Below are positions 1-5,640 of a DNA stretch of 6,594 bases, one piece after another (position 1 is the stretch's first letter; each line of letters begins with the position of its first letter). The stretch is from NCBI GenBank assembly GCA_946477505.1, contig CAMKYP010000221.1:1-6594 (forward strand), in the 5' to 3' direction. The notes below the pieces were generated by a model. It made no database searches, was not told the origin of the DNA, and saw only the letters and a list, made by a program, of their open reading frames with translations. The position numbers were made by a program, and so were the translations under genes. Source of the stretch: an uncultured Dechloromonas sp. (lineage in GTDB: Bacteria; Pseudomonadota; Gammaproteobacteria; Burkholderiales; Rhodocyclaceae).

Positions 1-57
1 ACTGATGGCAACACGGTGGAAATGGATGTCGAACGACAGAAAATGGCTGAAAATTGA
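1..57 (+). pseudogene. flgB: 3' remnant of a flagellar rod protein FlgB-like gene, apparently truncated
   Basis: Reading frame 1 enters from the left edge and encodes 18 residues, TDGNTVEMDVERQKMAEN, before TGA at 55-57. The block DGNTVEMDxER followed by AEN resembles the conserved C-terminal part of FlgB, a proximal rod protein of the flagellar basal body. In FlgB this block is normally followed by about 25-30 more residues (an ALRYQ-like segment and a final helix). Here the frame stops right after AEN, and no other frame downstream restores that segment. The next gene is a peroxidase rather than flgC. I infer a broken gene end or a recombination scar. Only 18 codons are visible, so the family call rests on a short motif. 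If the upstream part proves to be another protein, this is simply the end of an unrelated gene. Confidence 0.5.
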
Positions 58-258
58 AGGATCTGTCTAAGGCGTCCTATTAAAGAGGACGGCTTGCCAA
101 GGCCCTACCCAAAAAATTGCAATAGAATAGAAAGTAGTGAAGTCGGAATTTCTGAAACACAGGCCTTGTAGGGAATGAATTTCCGCAAGTTCGACAAAAT
201 GGTCCATGCCTGGTCCTGGCCAGGGGCACTGGGCATACGCAATTACGGGAGCCGGCCC
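58..258. other. Intergenic leader of the peroxidase gene
   Basis: This 201-bp stretch is AT-richer than its surroundings and holds no convincing gene. It contains a perfect hairpin with arms CGTCCT (73-78) and AGGACG (86-91) around a 7-nt loop, but no T-tract follows on the plus strand, so a normal intrinsic terminator is not supported. TAGAAT at 123-128 resembles a -10 box. The best -35-like hexamer, TTGCCA at 94-99, is 23 bp away, which is too far, so no promoter is called. A second hairpin, CCTGG (209-213) with CCAGG (220-224), lies about 35 nt upstream of the chosen peroxidase start. An in-frame ATG at 175 is discussed under the peroxidase. Confidence 0.5.
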
Positions 259-846
259 ATGTATTTCAATCGTTTCCACAGCATTGCCGCGGTAGTGTTG
301 TCCAGTACGCTGGCGTTCTCTAACGCAGCCAGCGCCGCCGGCCGCACTTCCTGCCCGCCGCTGCTGCAACATACCTTTCCGCGATTGCAAGACGATCAAC
401 CGCAGTCGCTTTGCCAGTACACCGGCAAAGTGTTGTTAGTCGTAAATACGGCAAGCTATTGCGGTTTCACGGGCCAATACGCCGGTCTGGAAGCGCTGTA
501 TGCACGCCACAAGGACCAGGGTCTGGTGGTGCTCGGTTTTCCTTCCAACGACTTCAAGCAGGAAACCGGCAGCAACCAGCAAATCGGGGCTTTTTGCCAA
601 AATACCTTTGGCGTGAAATTCCCGATGTTTGCCAAGAGCTCGGTCAAGGGGGCGCAGGCGTCGCCCTTTTACCGACAACTGGCCGCTGCCACCGGCAAAG
701 AGCCGGGCTGGAACTTCTATAAGTACCTGATCGGGCGCGACGGCAAGGTGGCGAGCGCTTATTCGAGCATGACCGGCCCAGCAAACAAGGGCTTGCAGCA
801 GGAGATCGACCGACTGCTGGCGCAGCCGGCACCCGCAGGGCAGTGA
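259..846 (+). CDS. Exported cysteine-type glutathione peroxidase family protein
   Basis: 195-residue thiol peroxidase of the glutathione peroxidase family, expected to reduce hydrogen peroxide or organic hydroperoxides in the periplasm. Residues 1-27 look like a signal peptide ending in a SNAASA-A cleavage site. The family core follows: VVNTASYCGFTGQY places the peroxidatic cysteine at Cys68 (Cys instead of selenocysteine), Gln101 and Trp151-Asn152 complete the usual tetrad, and Cys113 in the AFCQNTFGVKFPMF block matches the resolving cysteine of thioredoxin-dependent members. The common CNQF motif reads SNDF, and the usual Pro after CGFT is Gly. Two further cysteines, Cys32 and Cys52, could form a structural disulfide. 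The start at 259 has a GGGAG Shine-Dalgarno at 247-251 and puts the signal peptide first. An in-frame ATG at 175 would add 28 residues ahead of the signal sequence and has its purine run directly abutting it. The physiological reductant cannot be told from sequence. Confidence 0.92.
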   Translation: MYFNRFHSIAAVVLSSTLAFSNAASAAGRTSCPPLLQHTFPRLQDDQPQSLCQYTGKVLLVVNTASYCGFTGQYAGLEALYARHKDQGLVVLGFPSNDFKQETGSNQQIGAFCQNTFGVKFPMFAKSSVKGAQASPFYRQLAAATGKEPGWNFYKYLIGRDGKVASAYSSMTGPANKGLQQEIDRLLAQPAPAGQ

Positions 847-852
847 TGGCCG

Positions 853-872
853 CCCGCCTCGCTCACGGCGGG
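853..872 (+). other. GC-rich hairpin just after the peroxidase stop
   Basis: CCCGCC (853-858) pairs with GGCGGG (867-872) around an 8-nt loop, 6 nt after the peroxidase stop codon. No T-tract follows, so it is at best a weak or Rho-assisted 3' end, or a transcript-stabilising hairpin. Confidence 0.35.
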
Positions 873-885
873 TAGCAATGTTGGG

Positions 886-914
886 TATCATGATCTGACC
901 GTCCAGGACTGGAC
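886..914 (+). promoter_or_regulatory. Possible promoter -10 and operator dyad for the OYE gene
   Basis: TATCAT at 886-891 matches five of six bases of the sigma-70 -10 box, but no good -35 is visible 16-18 bp upstream. Ten bases further on lies the inverted repeat GTCCAG-GA-CTGGAC (901-914), with perfect 6-bp arms. If the -10 is real, the dyad covers the first transcribed bases, the usual position for a repressor operator. OYE genes are often under electrophile- or redox-sensing repressors. No such regulator gene is in the window, so which protein would bind is unknown. Confidence 0.35.
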
Positions 915-934
915 ATGAAGAAGACTGCCAACCC

Positions 935-2041
935 ATGAGTACCCTTTTCGCTCCCATCGAACTTGGAACGCTGACACTGCCCAACCGTATCGTGATAGCG
1001 CCGATGTGCCAGTATTCGGCACAGGACGGCAATGCCACATCCTGGCACCTGATGCACCTGGGCCAGCTGACGCTTTCCGGCGCCGGCATGCTGATCATCG
1101 AGGCTACCGCCGTTGAGGCAGAGGGCCGCATTTCGGCGCAAGATCTCGGCCTGTGGTCAGATGAGAACGAGCAGGCGCTGGCGTCCACGCTGGCGCAAGT
1201 GCGCCGGCATTCGGCCATGCCGATTGCAGTGCAGCTGGCGCATGCCGGCCGCAAGGCATCCACTGTTCCACCCTGGCTGGGCGGGCAGCTGCGCCCGTCT
1301 GGCGAAGGCGGCTGGCGCACGTGGGCGCCCTCGGCCTTGCCTTTCACTCCCGGCAATGAAGCGCCGCAGGCGCTGGATGCGGCTGGCCTTGTGCGCATTC
1401 GCCAGGCCTTTGCTGCGGCCGCGGCGCGCGCGGCCCGTATCGGCATCGATGCCATCGAAGTCCATGGCGCGCATGGATACCTGCTGCACCAGTTCCTTTC
1501 GCCGCTTTCTAACCGGCGTGACGATGCCTATGGCGGGTCGCTGGAAAATCGCATGCGTTTTCCCTTGGAAGTATTCGAGGCGGTGCGTGCAGCCTTTCCG
1601 GCCGGCCGGCCGGTCGGCATCCGCGTCTCGGCAACCGACTGGGTCGAAGATGGCTGGGATATCGAGCAAACTTTGGCATTTGCCGCCGCTCTGAAAGTGC
1701 GCGGCTGCGATTTTCTGGACGTGTCCACCGGCGGGCTGTCGCCACAGCAAAAAATTTCCCTAAGCCCGGGTTACCAGGTGCCGTTCGCGGAAAGATTGAA
1801 GCGGGACGTCGGCATGCCGACCATTGCCGTCGGCCTGATTACCGAAGCACGGCATGCCGAGTCCATCGTCGCCAGCGGCCAGGCCGACATGGTGGCGCTG
1901 GCGCGCGGCATCCTGTACGACCCGCGCTGGCCTTGGCATGCGGCCGCCGAACTGGGCGCGCAAGTGGATGCGCCGCCGCAGTACTGGCGTTGTCAGCCGC
2001 GCGAGCTCAAGGCGCTGTTTCGCGACGCCCGGATCAGCTAG
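935..2041 (+). CDS. NADH:flavin oxidoreductase, Old Yellow Enzyme family (YqjM/XenA-like)
   Basis: 368-residue FMN-dependent ene-reductase, likely cytosolic, using NAD(P)H to reduce activated C=C bonds of enones and related electrophiles; some relatives also reduce nitro compounds. The TIM-barrel markers of the thermophilic-like (class III) branch are present: Cys25 and Tyr27 in PMCQY, Gln100 and the QLAHAGRK strand, the catalytic pair His177 and His180 with Tyr182 in VHGAHGYL, the LSNRRDDAYGGSLENR loop (191-206), and the phosphate-binding end VGLITE to ALARGILYDPRW. Length and order fit a complete enzyme with no frameshift. The start at 935 gives the family N-terminus MSTLFAPI; the purine-rich GAAGAAG upstream is a weak, distant Shine-Dalgarno. 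It lies 88 bp after the peroxidase, so co-transcription is possible. Its stop TAG overlaps the ptxE stop on the other strand. A role in electrophile or oxidative stress defence alongside the peroxidase is inferred. The substrate is unknown. Confidence 0.93.
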   Translation: MSTLFAPIELGTLTLPNRIVIAPMCQYSAQDGNATSWHLMHLGQLTLSGAGMLIIEATAVEAEGRISAQDLGLWSDENEQALASTLAQVRRHSAMPIAVQLAHAGRKASTVPPWLGGQLRPSGEGGWRTWAPSALPFTPGNEAPQALDAAGLVRIRQAFAAAAARAARIGIDAIEVHGAHGYLLHQFLSPLSNRRDDAYGGSLENRMRFPLEVFEAVRAAFPAGRPVGIRVSATDWVEDGWDIEQTLAFAAALKVRGCDFLDVSTGGLSPQQKISLSPGYQVPFAERLKRDVGMPTIAVGLITEARHAESIVASGQADMVALARGILYDPRWPWHAAAELGAQVDAPPQYWRCQPRELKALFRDARIS

Positions 2042-2925
2042 GGTGCGGGCGCCAGCGGCGCGGTTTCACCCTGCAGCAAAAATTCGCAAAAATGACGCGC
2101 CGGCGCGTCCGGCAAGAGGTCCTCGCGGCTGATCACGTACAGGTCCTTGTGCAGTGCGCCGCCTTCGAGGGGAATTGCCCGCAGACTGCCATCGCGGTTT
2201 TCATCGGTCACGGCGGCCGCCATCACGAGCGAGATGCCGAGTCCGGCCCGCACCGCATGCTTGACCGCTTCGGTGCTGCCAAGTTGCATGGCGATCCCGA
2301 TGTTGCGCGCATCGTCGCCGAAATAGGACTGCAGCAGCCGCCCTGTGCCGCTGCCGGCTTCGCCGCCCAGTAGCGCCTGCCCGCACAGCCAGTTGCGTGG
2401 AATGCTGGTGCGCCCGGCCCAGGGATGGTCGGGCGGCACGATGACCTGCAATTCCTCGCGATGCCAGACGGTGGCGGTAAAGCCGGGGCGTGGATCCCAC
2501 CATTCCATGATGGCGACGTCGATCTCGAAATTCTGCAGTTGCTCGGCGATGCGGTTGTTGCTGCCAATAGCTATCTGGAGCTTGTGCGCAACGCGGTCGC
2601 GGTAGGCGCGCAGACGCGGCTGCAGCAAGTAGATGCCGGTATTGGAACTGGCGCCGATGCTGAGGACTGTCTTGTCGAACAAGGCTTGCGCGCGGGCGCC
2701 GGCGCGTACCAGATGTTTAGCGTAGGGCAGGAATGAAGTGCCTTCCGGCGTCAGTGTGCAGCCGGCATTGCTGCGCTGGATCAGCGCCACCTTGAGCGAT
2801 TGCTCGAGCCGCTTGATATGTTGCGTGACGGCCGGTTGCGACTGGCCAGTCTGCCTGGCCGCCTCGCGGAATCCCCCCTGATTTGCGACCGCAAGGAATG
2901 TGGCGACGCACTCCAGGTTGATCAT
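2038..2925 (-). CDS. ptxE: LysR-family transcriptional regulator PtxE of the phosphite operon
   Basis: 295-residue LysR-type regulator. The N-terminal winged helix-turn-helix is clear: MINLECVATFLAVANQGG leads into the recognition helix around residues 18-40 (REAARQTGQSQPAVTQHIKRLEQ), followed by the LTPEG wing near 58-62. Residues of about 90-290 form the usual periplasmic-binding-like effector domain. The start at 2925 fits because the HTH begins at residue 2 and the ATG is preceded by AGGAAG (plus-strand positions 2934-2939). It also overlaps the ptxD stop as ATGA, which suggests coupled translation. A frame open back to 3129 only overlaps ptxD and adds 68 residues with no family character. 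In P. stutzeri WM88 the gene after ptxD is also a LysR regulator, ptxE, hence the name. Whether it senses phosphite or tunes the operon is inferred. The 3' end contains a terminator-like element and shares its stop with the OYE gene. Confidence 0.88.
   Translation of the reverse strand: MINLECVATFLAVANQGGFREAARQTGQSQPAVTQHIKRLEQSLKVALIQRSNAGCTLTPEGTSFLPYAKHLVRAGARAQALFDKTVLSIGASSNTGIYLLQPRLRAYRDRVAHKLQIAIGSNNRIAEQLQNFEIDVAIMEWWDPRPGFTATVWHREELQVIVPPDHPWAGRTSIPRNWLCGQALLGGEAGSGTGRLLQSYFGDDARNIGIAMQLGSTEAVKHAVRAGLGISLVMAAAVTDENRDGSLRAIPLEGGALHKDLYVISREDLLPDAPARHFCEFLLQGETAPLAPAP
2041..2071. other. Hairpin at the convergent junction of the OYE gene and ptxE
   Basis: Starting at the last base of the OYE stop codon, GGGTG (2041-2045) can pair with CACCC (2067-2071), enclosing a perfect inner stem GCGCC (2049-2053) and GGCGC (2057-2061) with a 3-nt AGC loop. 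The segment also encodes the last residues of ptxE. It lacks a T-tract on either strand, but a structured 3' end could slow polymerase or protect both transcripts where there is no intergenic DNA. Confidence 0.35.
2076..2109 (-). terminator. Terminator-like hairpin and T-tracts inside the 3' end of ptxE
   Basis: Bases 2094-2109 form a perfect 16-bp palindrome, GACGCGCCGGCGCGTC, able to fold as a 6-bp GC stem with a CCGG loop. Read on the minus strand it is followed by ATTTTT, then GCGAA and TTTTT (2078-2093), the layout of an intrinsic terminator. It lies within ptxE, about 56 nt before its stop, encoding DAPARHFCEF. Coding constraint could explain the bases, so termination is unproven. Confidence 0.4.
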
Positions 2926-3929
2926 GTCGCCGTCTTCCTGCCGGGACGGTTGATGGCGCCGGCAGGCGCCTCGCCATTGAGCGCCTGGATAATGTTGCAG
3001 GCGGCCTGACGTTCGATCTCCAGGCGCACTTCGGCAACGGCCGAACCGAGGTGCGGCGTGAAAAAAGTTTGTGCAGGATTGTCCAGCAAGGCTTGCGGAA
3101 TGGCGCGCGGCCGGTCTGGCCGTGCCCATTCTTCCAGCTCGAACACGTCGGCGGCATAGCCGGCAAGGCGGCCGCTGGCGAGCGCTGCAACGACTGCGGC
3201 TTCATCGACCACCGAGCCGCGGCAGGCATTCACCAGGTAGCTTCCCGGACGCATCCTGGCGAGCGTGTCAGCATTGATCAGGTGCAGGGTCTCCGGCGTC
3301 ATCGGCAGCATCGGCACGATGAAATCGCTGGCGGCCAGCAATTCATCGAGTTCGACTTGGCGCGCATTCCATTGCGCAGACTGTTCGGTCGGCAGGGCAA
3401 CGTGGTCGCAATACAGAATCTGCATGTCGAAGCCAGCCAGCCGCTGTGCGATGGCGCGGCCGACCGCACCCATGCCGATGATGCCGATCGTACGCCCGGT
3501 GAGCCCCGTGCCGTACAGCTGCGGGAGCCACCCCTGAAAGCCGCTGCTGCGGATCTGGCGGTCACCTTCCAGCATGCGGCGTGTTAACCCGAGCAGCAGG
3601 CCGATGGTCAGTTCCGCGGTCGGGATGGTCAGCAGGTCGGGCACGATGGAAAACCAGATGCCGCGGCGGGTGCAGGCGGCGACGTCGAAGTTGTCATAAC
3701 CCTTGAGCGCCGCGCCGACGATTTTCAGTTGCGGGCAGGCTTGCAGGAAGGCGTCGTCGATACTGTCGGGCATGAAGACCATGATGGCTTGCGCATCGCG
3801 CGCGCGCGCCAGCACTTCTTCGCGCGGCAGGGTGTCGCGCGAAGTATTGGGAATGACTTCGGCAACGCCTTGCAGCAGTTCGATGATTTCCGGATGCACC
3901 CAGTGGGTGAGCACGACTTTGGGTTTCAT
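2922..3929 (-). CDS. ptxD: Phosphite dehydrogenase PtxD (NAD-dependent, EC 1.20.1.1)
   Basis: 335-residue cytosolic enzyme of the D-2-hydroxyacid dehydrogenase family that oxidises phosphite with NAD+ and water to phosphate and NADH. Compared from memory with P. stutzeri WM88 PtxD (336 residues), the sequence aligns end to end and keeps the functional residues: Met53 and Lys76 (ALKGYDNFD), Trp134 and Tyr139 in GFQGWLPQLYGTG, the Rossmann GMGAVG (152-157), Arg237 in NACRGSVVDEAAV, Glu266 in DVFELEEWAR, catalytic His293 in TPHLGSAV, Ser296 and Arg302. One extra residue before the histidine shifts the last three by one relative to WM88. Asp175 replaces WM88 Glu175 and still predicts NAD preference. 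The set separates it from glycerate or lactate dehydrogenases. It follows ptxC by 21 bp and overlaps ptxE as ATGA. The start aligns with the WM88 N-terminus, but no Shine-Dalgarno precedes it. Confidence 0.95.
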   Translation of the reverse strand: MKPKVVLTHWVHPEIIELLQGVAEVIPNTSRDTLPREEVLARARDAQAIMVFMPDSIDDAFLQACPQLKIVGAALKGYDNFDVAACTRRGIWFSIVPDLLTIPTAELTIGLLLGLTRRMLEGDRQIRSSGFQGWLPQLYGTGLTGRTIGIIGMGAVGRAIAQRLAGFDMQILYCDHVALPTEQSAQWNARQVELDELLAASDFIVPMLPMTPETLHLINADTLARMRPGSYLVNACRGSVVDEAAVVAALASGRLAGYAADVFELEEWARPDRPRAIPQALLDNPAQTFFTPHLGSAVAEVRLEIERQAACNIIQALNGEAPAGAINRPGRKTAT

Positions 3930-3941
3930 GTAACGATTTGC

Positions 3942-3954
3942 GTAAATGATTTAC
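3942..3954. repeat. 13-bp palindrome in the ptxC-ptxD gap
   Basis: GTAAAT-G-ATTTAC is a perfect inverted repeat spanning the ptxC stop codon (TAA, 3953-3951) and most of the start-proximal half of the 21-bp gap before ptxD. A one-base loop is too tight for an RNA hairpin, so a protein-binding dyad is more plausible than a terminator. The overlapping stretch CGATTTGCGTAAATG (3934-3948) resembles CGATTTTGTAATCG in the ptx leader. Confidence 0.4.
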
Positions 3955-4748
3955 TTGAAGGTGCGGCGCAGGAAGGCGCTCAGGGCGTCGACCAGGCTCA
4001 CCATGACGAGGATGACGATCAGGATTGCCGAGACATCCGTGTATTGCATGATGCGCAGCGATCCCATCAGTTCGAAGCCGATGCCGCCGGCGCCGACCAT
4101 GCCCATGACCGTCGAGGCGCGGAAGTTGTATTCCCAGCGGTAGATCGCTGTATCGGCCATCTGCGGCAAGACTTGCGGCAGGATGCCGTGGAAGATCACC
4201 TGCAGCGGGCTGCAACCGGCGGCGCGCGCGGCTTCCACCGGCGCGCGGTCGGCATGTTCGATGGCTTCGGCAAAGAACTTGCCGACCATGCCCACCGAAT
4301 GCAGGCCAAGCGCCAGCACGCCCGGCAGCGCGCCGAAGCCGACTGCAGCGACGAACACGATGCCCATGATGAGTTCAGGGATCGAGCGCAAGCCGTTCAG
4401 CAGGCCCCGGGCGCATTGGTAGACCAGCGGATGCGGCGTGGTATTGCGCGCTGCCAGCACCGCCAGTGGCAGCGACAGCAGCACCGCAACCGCCGTGCCG
4501 GCCACGCTCATGGCCAGGGTGTCGAGCAGTGGCTTGACCCAGGAGCCGGCCTGGCTGAAGTTCGGCGGAAACATCTCGCCGACCAGTGACGCCAGGCTGG
4601 GGATCCCTTCGCCCAGGCGTTCGGCGTCGAACAGGCCAACGTAATACCAGCAAGCGATGACGATTGCCAGCACGGTGGCCAGGGAGACCATCGAGCGGTT
4701 CCAGGCGCGCTGCCGGCGGTCCAGCAGCGGTGCGAATTGAGCGTGCAT
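3951..4748 (-). CDS. ptxC: Phosphite ABC transporter permease PtxC (PhnE family)
   Basis: 265-residue inner-membrane permease of the phosphonate/phosphite class (BPD_transp_1 fold). Hydrophobic segments appear near residues 20-40, 75-100, 124-165 and 235-260. The EAA loop that docks on the ATPase reads EAARAAGCSPLQVIFHGILP (172-191), and it is followed by the conserved FRASTVMGMVGAGGIGFEL stretch (209-227). The chosen ATG at 4748 has an AGGAG Shine-Dalgarno (plus-strand 4754-4758) five bases away and starts 31 bp after the ptxB stop. The longer frame back to 4832 would overlap ptxB by over 50 bp and begins with a Cys/Ser-rich stretch unlike a permease. A single permease gene implies a homodimeric channel with PtxA dimer and PtxB, moving phosphite inward. 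The phosphite assignment comes mainly from the ptxD context; on its own the protein would be a PhnE-type phosphonate permease. Confidence 0.92.
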   Translation of the reverse strand: MHAQFAPLLDRRQRAWNRSMVSLATVLAIVIACWYYVGLFDAERLGEGIPSLASLVGEMFPPNFSQAGSWVKPLLDTLAMSVAGTAVAVLLSLPLAVLAARNTTPHPLVYQCARGLLNGLRSIPELIMGIVFVAAVGFGALPGVLALGLHSVGMVGKFFAEAIEHADRAPVEAARAAGCSPLQVIFHGILPQVLPQMADTAIYRWEYNFRASTVMGMVGAGGIGFELMGSLRIMQYTDVSAILIVILVMVSLVDALSAFLRRTFK

Positions 4749-4779
4749 GAAGACTCCTGATTGCTTGTGCGATGTGTGC

Positions 4780-5640
4780 CTAGAACTTGGACAGATCCAG
4801 CTTGAGCAGCGTGCCGAGATTGCGCACGACATCGTATTCCTTGTCGCTGATCGGGCCGAAGCCGTCGGCTTTGAATGGCTTCAGCACGGCCGGGTCATTC
4901 AGGCCCAGGAAAGCGGCGCGGATCTTTTCCTTCAGCGCGGCATTCAGGTTGGAGCGCATGGTCCACGGGTACTGCGGAAAGGGCTTGGATTCGACCAGCA
5001 CCTTGACCTTGTTGGCGTCGATGATGCCGCGCTGGACCAGCGATTCGAAAATCGGCTTGGACAGGCCGCCCGCCTGCGCGTGGCCATTCTGCACGGCGAT
5101 GGCGACGGCGTCATGGGCGCCGACGAAGTGTTCCTGGTAATTCTCGCCGGCTTTCAAGCCATTTTCCGCCAGCATCGATTTCGGGATCAGGTGGCTGGAG
5201 GTCGAGGCCTTGTCGCCATAAGCAACGTTCTTTTTTGCGATGTCGGCAATGCCGTTGATGCCGGCGCCGGTATTGATGACCAGGACCGACTGGTAAGTGG
5301 TGCTGCCTTTTTGCTTGATCGCGGCGAAGGCTTCGATTTCGCTCTTCTGCCGGGCCAGCACATAGGACAGCGGGCCGAAGTAAGCCAGATCCAGGCGGCC
5401 ATGGCGCATCGCCTCGATCATCGAGGAGTAATCGGTGGTGACGATCAGTTCAATCTTCTTGCCCAGCGTTTTTTCCAGATACTCTTCCAGCGGCTTGTTG
5501 TTCTTGATGACGGTCGAGGCATTTTCATCCGGCAGCAGGGCCACTTTCAGGGTGTCCGGATCCGGATTGGGCGCAGCATGCGCGACGGCGCCCAGAAGGG
5601 CAAGCGAGGCCAGGCTAATGGCGGCAAACAGTTTCTTCAT
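4780..5640 (-). CDS. ptxB: Periplasmic phosphite-binding protein PtxB (PhnD family)
   Basis: 286-residue solute-binding protein. A textbook signal peptide, MKKLFAAISLASLALLGAVAHA with cleavage after Ala22, sends it to the periplasm. No lipobox cysteine is present, so it should be soluble. Family landmarks are VALLPDENASTVIK (33-46), the YFGPLSYVLA loop (87-96), the GSTTYQS strand (112-118), STSSHL (146-151), a helix start that supplies oxyanion contacts in PhnD-type proteins, and GAHDAVAIAV (174-183). PhnD-family proteins bind phosphonates or the smaller oxyanions phosphite and hypophosphite; the linkage to ptxD points to phosphite. The ATG overlaps the ptxA stop as ATGA and has an AAAGGAAG Shine-Dalgarno (plus-strand 5645-5652). 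It would deliver ligand to PtxC/PtxA. Fine specificity (phosphite versus methylphosphonate or hypophosphite) cannot be settled from the motifs alone. Confidence 0.92.
   Translation of the reverse strand: MKKLFAAISLASLALLGAVAHAAPNPDPDTLKVALLPDENASTVIKNNKPLEEYLEKTLGKKIELIVTTDYSSMIEAMRHGRLDLAYFGPLSYVLARQKSEIEAFAAIKQKGSTTYQSVLVINTGAGINGIADIAKKNVAYGDKASTSSHLIPKSMLAENGLKAGENYQEHFVGAHDAVAIAVQNGHAQAGGLSKPIFESLVQRGIIDANKVKVLVESKPFPQYPWTMRSNLNAALKEKIRAAFLGLNDPAVLKPFKADGFGPISDKEYDVVRNLGTLLKLDLSKF

Noticed and set aside
73..91. Hairpin CGTCCT/AGGACG as a terminator for the FlgB-like frame
   Set aside because: No T-tract follows on the plus strand, so it is listed only as structure in the leader.
175..258. 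N-terminal extension of the peroxidase from ATG at 175
   Set aside because: It places 28 residues in front of a clear signal peptide, and its purine run directly abuts the ATG; the ATG at 259 has a properly spaced GGGAG.
436..1455. 339-codon minus-strand open frame across the peroxidase and OYE genes
   Set aside because: Antisense to two well-supported genes; Cys/Arg/Ser-rich composition with no family similarity.
1600..1615. GGCCGGCC-type tandem run
   Set aside because: It is inside the OYE gene and encodes an ordinary Ala-Gly-Arg-Pro segment; a chance result of high GC.
2926..3129. Longer ptxE start at 3129
   Set aside because: The added 68 residues only overlap ptxD and precede the LysR helix-turn-helix, which normally starts at the N-terminus; the ATG at 2925 has a strong AGGAAG.
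4749..4832. Longer ptxC start at 4832
   Set aside because: It would overlap ptxB by more than 50 bp and add a Cys/Ser-rich stretch; the ATG at 4748 has AGGAG at ideal spacing.
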